DNA from: UBA11524 sp963642705 | GTDB lineage: Bacteria > Bacillota > Clostridia > Christensenellales > Aristaeellaceae | DNA: 8,912 nt | Assembly (NCBI GenBank): GCA_963642705.1 | Contig: CAVIHU010000057.1 | Coordinates: forward strand, 1-8,912 | Reading direction: 5' to 3' | Shown: positions 1-5,286 of the stretch, piece after piece | How the letters are laid out: the number at the start of each line of letters is the position of its first letter | Position numbering within the stretch: the stretch's first letter is position 1 | The notes under the pieces: model-generated | What the model saw: the letters and a program-made list of their open reading frames with translations, nothing else | Database searches by the model: none | What the model was told of the DNA's origin: nothing | Position numbers and translations under genes: made by a program

Positions 1-84
1 ACGCATGTGCCATATCGATTTTGCTTCCATGGGTCATATCTCTTTACAACACAGACCTCTGTCCATTGCGCATTTTCCTCCCCC

Positions 85-113
85 TTGCATCCATCGGCGA
101 AATGATATATAAT
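85..113 (+). promoter_or_regulatory. Sigma-A-type promoter of the lrp-aminotransferase-capA operon
   Basis: A perfect -10 box TATAAT lies at 108-113, and a -35-like TTGCAT at 85-90 (4 of 6 consensus bases) sits at the ideal 17-bp spacing. Transcription would start near 120, about 33 bases before the regulator's ATG. This placement argues against any longer N-terminus for the regulator. Positions 1-84 hold no gene I can support; only a small inverted repeat, ACAGA-cc-TCTGT at 51-62, is seen there. Confidence 0.75.
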
Positions 114-129
114 AAAGGGTGTATTTCAT

Positions 130-139
130 TTTCGCGAAA
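130..139. promoter_or_regulatory. TTTCGCGAAA palindrome in the 5' leader, possible operator
   Basis: A perfect 10-bp palindrome, TTTCGCGAAA, lies between the predicted transcription start (about 120) and the ribosome binding site (AAAGGAAGG, 137-145), which it partly overlaps. Lrp/AsnC proteins commonly autoregulate by binding imperfect palindromes near their own promoter, so this is a candidate operator. The function is inferred from position and symmetry only; a chance palindrome of this length is possible. Confidence 0.35.
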
Positions 140-152
140 GGAAGGGATCTAT

Positions 153-644
153 ATGACACGACTGGAAACTCAGGTGCTCGACCTGCTTCGTGAAGACTGC
201 CGTCTGCCGCTGGAAAAGCTGGCGGTGATGCTGGGCGTGTCCGCAGAGGAGGTCGCGCAGACCATCGATGATCTGGAGCGCCGCCGCGTCATTCTGCATT
301 ATGCTCCGACCATCAACTGGGATCTGACCGACCGCGAGCGCGTCGAAGCAATGATTCAGGTCAGCGTCACACCGCAGCGCGATATGGGCTTTGATGCCGT
401 GGCACGGCGCATTTACCGCTTCGAGGAGGTCAAGAGCGTTTATCTGATGAGCGGCGGCTATGACCTGCTGGTGCTGGTCGAGGCGCGCAGCCTCAAGGAT
501 CTGGCGTTGTTCGTTTCCAGCAAGCTTTCCACGCTGGAGATGGTCACCGGGACGCAGACTTCCTTCGTCCTCAAGCGCTATAAGGAAGAGGGCGTCGTGT
601 TTGACGGCGACCAATCTGATAACAGGCTGGTGGTTTCGCCATGA
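153..644 (+). CDS. Lrp/AsnC-family transcriptional regulator
   Basis: This 163-residue protein has the size and two-part layout of Lrp/AsnC regulators, which sense amino acids or related metabolites and bind DNA as dimers or octamers. Residues about 3-50 form the N-terminal winged helix-turn-helix (LLREDCRLPLEKLAVMLGVS, then a second helix AEEVAQTIDDLERRRVI). Residues about 65-142 form the ligand-binding RAM domain, with the characteristic SGGYDLLV stretch at 100-107, the equivalent of the family's G-x-YD turn. The ATG at 153 is chosen because AAAGGAAGG (137-145) precedes it at good spacing, and because the upstream in-frame ATG at 21 would place the promoter inside the gene. Its stop overlaps the start of the aminotransferase (ATGA, 641-644), indicating translational coupling. 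It probably regulates its own operon. The effector is not evident from sequence. Confidence 0.92.
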   Translation: MTRLETQVLDLLREDCRLPLEKLAVMLGVSAEEVAQTIDDLERRRVILHYAPTINWDLTDRERVEAMIQVSVTPQRDMGFDAVARRIYRFEEVKSVYLMSGGYDLLVLVEARSLKDLALFVSSKLSTLEMVTGTQTSFVLKRYKEEGVVFDGDQSDNRLVVSP

Positions 645-1825
645 ATTATGACCGGTATATCAATCCTGCCATTGCGGCTGTTCCGCCGAGCGGCATCCGC
701 CGTTTCTTCGACATTGCCACCACGATGAAGGATGCCGTTTCCCTCGGCGTGGGCGAACCCGATTTCGTCACACCCTATCACATCCGCAACGCCGCCATTA
801 ACTCCATTATCGATGGCAGCACGCAGTACACGGGCAACCGCGGTCTGCCGGAGCTGTGCAGGGAAATCAGCGACTATCTTTCCAACCGTTTCCACACTGA
901 TTACGATCCTGCGTCGGAAATTATCGTCACCGTCGGCGCGTCCGAGGCGATTGATTTGGCTCTGCGCGCGCTCGTCAGCCCCGGCGATGAAGTGCTTGTG
1001 CCGATGCCAAGCTACGTCTCCTACAGTCCGTCGGTCATTTTCGCCGGAGGCACGCCGGTCGGCGTCGTCACGACGGCTGAAACGCAATTCCGCCTGACGC
1101 CTGAAGCACTCCGCGCGGCCATCACGCCAAAGACGAAGTGCCTGATTCTGCCGTACCCGAACAATCCAACCGGCGGCATTATGGAAAAAGCTGATTTGGA
1201 AAACATCGCGCAGGTCGTCCGCGAAACGGGCATTCTGGTCATCAGCGATGAAATCTACGGTGAGCTGACCTACGGCGACCGCACGCACGTGTCCTTTGCA
1301 TCTCTGCCGGACATGTGGCAGTACACCATCACGCTCAATGGCTTCTCCAAGGCGTTTGCCATGACAGGCTGGCGTGTCGGCTACGCCTGCGGGCCGAAGG
1401 AAATTCTGAAGGTTATGCTGAAGATTCACCAGTACTCCATGCTCTGCGCTCCCCGCATGGGTCAGGTTGCCGCGCTTGAAGCACTTCAGGCAGGCCGTCA
1501 GAATGACTACGAGGACGTTCGCAAGATGCGCGACAGCTACGACCGCCGCCGCCGTCTGATGCTGGATTCCTTCCGCAAGATGGGGCTGGACTGCTTCGAG
1601 CCGCTCGGCGCGTTCTATGTGTTCCCGAGCATCACGAAAACCGGTCTGGACAGTGAAACCTTCTGCACTCGTCTGCTCAATGAATACAAAGTCGCAACCG
1701 TGCCCGGCACGGCATTCGGCGAATGCGGCGAGGGACACATCCGCTGCTCGTACGCGACCAGCGTGGAAAAGCTGAACATCGCCCTTGCGCGCATGAGCGA
1801 GTTTGTCGAAAAGTGCGCCGACTGA
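641..1825 (+). CDS. Fold-type I PLP-dependent aminotransferase (AspB/PatA-like)
   Basis: A full-length 394-residue class I/II aminotransferase, which transfers an amino group between an amino acid and a 2-oxoacid using pyridoxal phosphate in the cytoplasm. The diagnostic residues are present: the GEPDF substrate-recognition segment (38-42), aromatic Y125 in the cofactor pocket, NNPTG (174-178) with cofactor-contacting N175, DEIYGELTYG (203-212) with D203 and Y206, the Schiff-base lysine K237 in SKAFAMTGWRVG, and the carboxylate-binding arginine R368 in HIRCSYA. The overall pattern (SGIR near the N-terminus, PGDEVLVPMPSY, GAFYVFPSI) resembles the aromatic/aspartate/N-acetyl-diaminopimelate group typified by Bacillus PatA and AspB. 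The actual substrate cannot be decided from sequence. The start overlaps the regulator's stop by 4 bases, and only a weak GGTGG lies upstream, so translation is probably coupled. Control by the adjacent Lrp protein is likely. Confidence 0.93.
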   Translation: MNYDRYINPAIAAVPPSGIRRFFDIATTMKDAVSLGVGEPDFVTPYHIRNAAINSIIDGSTQYTGNRGLPELCREISDYLSNRFHTDYDPASEIIVTVGASEAIDLALRALVSPGDEVLVPMPSYVSYSPSVIFAGGTPVGVVTTAETQFRLTPEALRAAITPKTKCLILPYPNNPTGGIMEKADLENIAQVVRETGILVISDEIYGELTYGDRTHVSFASLPDMWQYTITLNGFSKAFAMTGWRVGYACGPKEILKVMLKIHQYSMLCAPRMGQVAALEALQAGRQNDYEDVRKMRDSYDRRRRLMLDSFRKMGLDCFEPLGAFYVFPSITKTGLDSETFCTRLLNEYKVATVPGTAFGECGEGHIRCSYATSVEKLNIALARMSEFVEKCAD

Positions 1826-1845
1826 CCAACCATGGAGGTGCCCAA

Positions 1846-3003
1846 ATGCGCAAAATAACAGCCCTGCTGCTGGCATTGCTGCTATCCGGACTGACGACGT
1901 TTGCCGAGGAGGACGACTTCGAGCTGGATGACATTCTCTCCGACGCAGATCAGGATGTCGTTAAAAGCACCTACGTCACCCCCGATGAGGATCCGGATGC
2001 CATCATCCTCGATGAAAACAACGAGATTGTTTCTATCTATGAGGCGGACGGCTCCATCCTCATCACGCTGACGGCGGCAGGTGACTTCACCGTCGGCGGC
2101 GACAGCCGGAAGTCCACCAGCCTGTGGAATACAGAGCTGAAGAAGCACGACGGCAACACCGATTTCGCGCTGGCAAATGTGCGCGATATCTTCCTGGAGG
2201 ACGATCTGACCATCGTCAATTTCGAGGGCACCCTGACGAACAGTACCTACGTGCCGTCGGAAAAGAGGAACAACGAGTTCCTGTTCTCCGCCTCGCCTGA
2301 CCATGTCACGATGCTGACCAACAACGGCATTGAGGCGGTTTCGCTGGAGAACAACCATGTTCTCGACCATGGCGAAGCGGTCTATGAGGAGACGCAGCAG
2401 TATCTCGACGATGCCGGCGTTGTCTGGTCAAACAGCACGCATGTAGGCGTGATCGAGGTCAAGGGCATTCAGATTGCCATGCTCAGCTATCTGTGCATCG
2501 ACCGCTATTCCTCCCTGTGGGACAAGGTTCCTGCCGACATCGCCGCCGCTAAGGAGCAGTATCCCATTGTCATCGTCAGCTTTCACTGGGGCAACGAGAA
2601 GGACTACTCCCCCACGGAGAATCAGATCAAAATGGGTCGTCTGGCCGTTGATTCCGGTGCTGACCTTGTGCTCGGTCATCACAGCCACCGCATCAATCCC
2701 ATCGAGTATTACAACGGCGTCTACATCTGCTATTCGCTCGGCAATTTCTGCTTTGCCGGCAACAGCAAGCCCAGCGATATGTCCAGCTTCCTGTTCCAAC
2801 TGCGCTGGCGCATCAAGGACGATGAGATCACGACGGACGGCTTTCGCATCATCCCGATCCGCATTTCCAGCCGCTCTGACCGCAATGATTTCACGCCCAC
2901 CGTCTTCGGCGATGGTGCCGCGCGCGATGCCGTTATCACAACGCTCAAAACAAACGGCAGGAATCTCAAATATGCGGTTTCGGATTATCCATTGGAATGG
3001 TAA
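1846..3003 (+). CDS. Secreted CapA/PgsA-family protein (metallophosphatase fold)
   Basis: A 385-residue exported protein of the CapA family (PGA_cap), whose founding members take part in poly-gamma-glutamate capsule synthesis or export. Many homologues have no known role. Residues 1-20 are a Sec signal peptide (MRKITALLLALLLSGLTTFA, predicted cleavage before EEDD). Residues 21-60 are strongly acidic (17 Asp/Glu of 40) and probably disordered. The metallophosphatase-like core shows all family motifs: GD (D80), NFEG (125-128), ENNHVLDHG (168-176), HWGNE (247-251), GHHSH (277-281) and YSLGNF (296-301), so the site looks intact. The ATG at 1846 is chosen because GGAGG (1834-1838) sits seven bases upstream and the signal peptide begins exactly there; longer in-frame starts run back into the aminotransferase gene. 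It lies 20 bases after that gene, so it is the third gene of the operon. No capB, capC or pgsE genes are nearby, so a capsule role is not shown. Confidence 0.9.
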   Translation: MRKITALLLALLLSGLTTFAEEDDFELDDILSDADQDVVKSTYVTPDEDPDAIILDENNEIVSIYEADGSILITLTAAGDFTVGGDSRKSTSLWNTELKKHDGNTDFALANVRDIFLEDDLTIVNFEGTLTNSTYVPSEKRNNEFLFSASPDHVTMLTNNGIEAVSLENNHVLDHGEAVYEETQQYLDDAGVVWSNSTHVGVIEVKGIQIAMLSYLCIDRYSSLWDKVPADIAAAKEQYPIVIVSFHWGNEKDYSPTENQIKMGRLAVDSGADLVLGHHSHRINPIEYYNGVYICYSLGNFCFAGNSKPSDMSSFLFQLRWRIKDDEITTDGFRIIPIRISSRSDRNDFTPTVFGDGAARDAVITTLKTNGRNLKYAVSDYPLEW

Positions 3004-3009
3004 CACGCG

Positions 3010-3076
3010 GACCCTTTCATTCGTGAAAAAGGGTCAACGGGCAGAGTCCCATATCGGGTTTGGAGCAAAGCTCCAA
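3010..3076. repeat. Paired palindromes, possible dispersed intergenic repeat
   Basis: Two adjacent hairpins follow the capA stop. The first pairs GACCC (3010-3014) with GGGTC (3031-3035) and TTTCA (3015-3019) with TGAAA (3024-3028), closing a TTCG tetraloop, with a two-A bulge at 3029-3030. The second pairs TTGGAGC (3060-3066) with GCTCCAA (3070-3076) around an AAA loop. Neither is followed by a T-run, so neither is a standard terminator. Between them lies GGGCAG (3039-3044), whose complement CTGCCC occurs at 3124-3129 and could close a larger fold. The layout resembles REP-like or other dispersed palindromic elements, but copy number cannot be seen here. Confidence 0.45.
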
Positions 3077-3135
3077 TCAAAACGTCGCAAATCAACCATT
3101 CAGGCGCAGGCTGCAAAGTGTCCCTGCCCATAACC

Positions 3136-3170
3136 AAAAAGCAGTTGCTTCGTGAAAGCAGCTGCTTTTT
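3136..3170. terminator. Bidirectional intrinsic terminator after capA
   Basis: A 15-bp stem (AAAAAGCAGTTGCTT at 3136-3150 with AAGCAGCTGCTTTTT at 3156-3170) closes a five-base CGTGA loop, with one G-T wobble (T3145-G3161). T5 ends the stem on the + strand and A5 begins it, so it can act in both directions. It lies 132 bases after the capA stop and is the most likely end of the + operon transcript. Confidence 0.8.
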
Positions 3171-3280
3171 ACATTCCACGTTTGATTTTTTTGTAATAAA
3201 GTTTGACCCCTACACGCTTCGGATGTCTATTCCCATCGTCATTTTGTAATGCGGCTTTAGTAAATGGAGTTTTCCTGTAC

Positions 3281-3317
3281 AAAAAAGCGCGGAGACAGCT
3301 TGTGACTGCTTCCGCGC
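3281..3317 (-). terminator. Intrinsic terminator of the solute-binding-protein gene
   Basis: On the minus strand, GCGCGGA (3317-3311) pairs with TCCGCGC (3293-3287). The inner stem AGCAG/CTGTC contributes three more pairs and a wobble around a seven-base loop, and T6 follows at once (3286-3281). It starts only 10 bases after the stop codon, a classic rho-independent terminator. Confidence 0.88.
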
Positions 3318-3327
3318 CTTGTTTGAT

Positions 3328-5208
3328 TTAGTCAACCGTAGTGTACAGGATGGCTGCGCTCCATGACCAGTTGCCGTTCGGCTGATAGCCCTGCACGCGA
3401 TTGCTGTAGAAATCGTAATACGTGTTCGAATACAGCGGAATCGCGGGAAGCTTTTCGCTGAAGAGCTGCATCAGCTCAAGCCAGCGGTTCAGGTACGTTG
3501 CCGTGTCTCCGGCGGACGTTGAACGCAGGGTACGTGCCGCGGTATACAGGTCGTTGTCGCACAAACCGGTCGTGTTCACGTGACCCTGATATTCATTGCC
3601 CTCGCGCCACGTGTTCGTGGGATCGAAGACGTAGGTGAAATTCGTTGCCAGCGCATACATGTTGCAGGTACGCGGCGTTTCGCGATAATACTGGGAGAGC
3701 ATGTCCGCATAAGACATTTCCTCCACCGCCACATCGAAGCCGACCGCCTGCAGCTGCGGCAGGAAAATCTCCTCCACCAGTGCGCACATGCGGTTGTTGA
3801 TCACCTTTGCAAAGCGAATCTGCAGCGGGAGCAGTGTGATGTCGCCCACCTTGACCGCCTTGATAACAGGATTCTCGGTCGCCTCGTACGCCGTCAGGCT
3901 GTCGCCCTCAAGCTTGCAGTAGCGCACCGTATCCTTTTCCGCGTCGAACGCTTCACCCTTTTCGTTGTAGGTGTATCCGGCGCTTTCAAGGTACGCAGCC
4001 GCCGCTTCGAGATCGATGCGGTACGTCGTGACCAGCTGATCCATCTCGTTCAGATAGCTGCCTGCCATCCACTGACCGATGCCGTACCAGCTGTAGACCG
4101 CACGGCCGTATACGCCGCAGAACTCGTTAACGAAGGTTTCCTGATCAAGGCAGCTGCTGACCGCCTTGCGGACATCCGCCGAGGAGGTCGGACCCTGCTC
4201 ACAGGCAAAGGACAGGAAGCCGAGACCCGTGCGCAGATAATCCGCCGCCTGAAGCTCGCCAGCCTCCGCCTTCGCGGTGCCTTCGGTGAGGACGTTGCCG
4301 TCCGACAGCTTGTTGGCGATGTCAATCGTGCCCTCCGCGAGCTGAGCAAGCACCGTGTCGTTGGTGGTCTCCACCAGCGTCACGTTCTCAATCTGCGGCT
4401 TCTGACCCTCGTAGTTGCCCTGATAGTTCGGATTCGCCTTCATGACGACCGTGCCGGTCGCCGCATCGTAGCTCACAAGCTGATACGGACCGGAGGTCAC
4501 AGTCGGATAGCTGCTGTAGCCCGTTTCGGGGTCGAGCATGGTCTTTTCGAGCAGCTCAGCGGTAAAGTCACCGGAGATATATGCGCCTTCGCCGTCATCC
4601 GCCACATCACACCCGGGTGCAAGCACACTCATGGGATACGGCGTCACGTTGACAAGCGTCAGCTCATAGTAATCCGGCAGCGCCTCCGCACGGATGGTGA
4701 CGGAGAACGTCATGTTATCCAGCATTCGGATGCCGGAAAGGACATTGCTGCTGCCTGCATTGTATTCATCGTAGCCCTTTACCTGCCAGTACGCATCGGT
4801 TTGACCGCCGATGGCCTTCATCTGGCTGCTGGCCTGCATCAGGACGCTGAATACGTAGTCCTTCGCGGTAATGGCGGAGCCGTCATTGTACATGAGACCG
4901 TCATTTACGCGGAATTGGTAGGTCTTGCTGCCGTCCTCATCCTCCTCGGTGGCTTCAATCGTCACCACGGTGGTATCGACGGCGTAGGTTGCATTGCTTG
5001 TAATCGCCATCGTGCTGTAGCCGTGAAGCATGGCGCGGATGTCGATATCAGAGGTATTGTTGGAGAAGAGATCGGTGGAGAAGTATCCGGTCGGCCTGGA
5101 CAGCGTACCAACGGTCACGCTGCTTCCGGCGGATTCCTCTGCGAACACCGCGGTGCAGCTCAGTGCGAGCATCAGCGCCAGCACCAGCGCAAAGATTTTT
5201 TTCATCAT
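3328..5208 (-). CDS. Secreted solute-binding protein, peptide ABC transporter family 5 (SBP_bac_5)
   Basis: A 626-residue extracytoplasmic binding protein of the OppA/DppA type, which captures oligopeptides or similar solutes for an ABC permease. Residues about 1-23 are a signal peptide (MMKKIFALVLALMLALSC, then TAVFA before EES). The ALSC segment is only a weak lipobox, so signal peptidase I cleavage after AVFA looks likelier than lipidation, but this is open. Family signatures appear in order: FRVNDGLMYNDGSAITAKDY (99-118), the usual 'F-x-R-x-G-x-x-x-x-DG-x-x-x-T-A-x-D' block; TSGPYQLVSYD (238-248); VRKAVSSCLDQETF (346-359); and LPAIPLYSNTYYDFYSN near residues 587-603. The ATG at 5208 is preferred over the in-frame GTG at 5217 because that GTG is part of the ribosome binding site; ATG 5205 is also possible. 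No permease or ATPase gene adjoins, and a terminator follows at once, so it is an orphan in this window. It lies 78 bases downstream of the repeat-protein gene on the same strand. Confidence 0.92.
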   Translation of the reverse strand: MMKKIFALVLALMLALSCTAVFAEESAGSSVTVGTLSRPTGYFSTDLFSNNTSDIDIRAMLHGYSTMAITSNATYAVDTTVVTIEATEEDEDGSKTYQFRVNDGLMYNDGSAITAKDYVFSVLMQASSQMKAIGGQTDAYWQVKGYDEYNAGSSNVLSGIRMLDNMTFSVTIRAEALPDYYELTLVNVTPYPMSVLAPGCDVADDGEGAYISGDFTAELLEKTMLDPETGYSSYPTVTSGPYQLVSYDAATGTVVMKANPNYQGNYEGQKPQIENVTLVETTNDTVLAQLAEGTIDIANKLSDGNVLTEGTAKAEAGELQAADYLRTGLGFLSFACEQGPTSSADVRKAVSSCLDQETFVNEFCGVYGRAVYSWYGIGQWMAGSYLNEMDQLVTTYRIDLEAAAAYLESAGYTYNEKGEAFDAEKDTVRYCKLEGDSLTAYEATENPVIKAVKVGDITLLPLQIRFAKVINNRMCALVEEIFLPQLQAVGFDVAVEEMSYADMLSQYYRETPRTCNMYALATNFTYVFDPTNTWREGNEYQGHVNTTGLCDNDLYTAARTLRSTSAGDTATYLNRWLELMQLFSEKLPAIPLYSNTYYDFYSNRVQGYQPNGNWSWSAAILYTTVD

Positions 5209-5213
5209 GATCG

Positions 5214-5220
5214 TCACCTC
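5214..5220 (-). promoter_or_regulatory. Ribosome binding site deciding the start of the solute-binding protein
   Basis: Minus-strand GAGGTGA (5220-5214) lies five bases before ATG 5208 and eight before ATG 5205. It contains the GTG that would give a three-residue longer frame, which makes that GTG an unlikely start. No clear -35/-10 pair was found in the 78-base gap upstream. Confidence 0.75.
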
Positions 5221-5242
5221 TTCGTGATATCAGGTCGGTGTG

Positions 5243-5275
5243 CCCGGCAGGAGCAGGCTACCCGCCCCTGCCGGG
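5243..5275 (-). other. GC-rich intercistronic stem-loop after the repeat-protein gene
   Basis: CCCGGCAGG (5243-5251) and CCTGCCGGG (5267-5275) form a perfect 9-bp, very GC-rich stem with a 15-base loop. It begins 11 bases after the stop codon of the repeat-protein gene. There is no T-run on the minus strand, so it may be an mRNA-stabilising or processing hairpin, or an atypical or leaky terminator, between that gene and the solute-binding-protein gene. Confidence 0.6.
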
Positions 5276-5286
5276 TCGTGCGTCCA

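Larger units (their letters stand above)
3004..3327. other. Gene-free convergent intergenic region
   Basis: This 324-base spacer separates two converging transcription units. It holds a pair of palindromic stem-loops (3010-3076), a bidirectional terminator hairpin (3136-3170), about 110 bases of AT-richer sequence with no recognisable gene or site (3171-3280), and the terminator of the minus-strand solute-binding gene (3281-3317). Short open frames crossing it run through the hairpins and have no convincing ribosome binding site or protein-like composition. Confidence 0.7.

Noticed and set aside
21..152. Longer N-terminus of the Lrp protein from ATG 21
   Set aside because: It would contain the near-perfect promoter, and the extra residues have no family counterpart; ATG 153 has a strong ribosome binding site.
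1723..1845. Longer N-terminus of the CapA-like protein
   Set aside because: It lies inside the aminotransferase gene and would bury the signal peptide; ATG 1846 has GGAGG at correct spacing.
578..1876. 432-residue open frame on the minus strand opposite the aminotransferase
   Set aside because: It is a shadow of the GC-rich aminotransferase gene, rich in Arg, Ala and His with no domain motifs, and it would also cross the regulator and capA boundaries.
2474..3179. Frames running through the 3' end of capA and the spacer on both strands (2474-3133 + and 2985-3179 minus)
   Set aside because: One overlaps capA in another frame, the other crosses the palindromes and terminator hairpin; neither has a convincing ribosome binding site or domain signature.
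5143..5157. Lipobox in the solute-binding protein (ALSC)
   Set aside because: The -3 residue is alanine and the -2 residue leucine, a poor match, and a good signal peptidase I site (AVFA before EE) follows directly; lipidation is not excluded but is not called.
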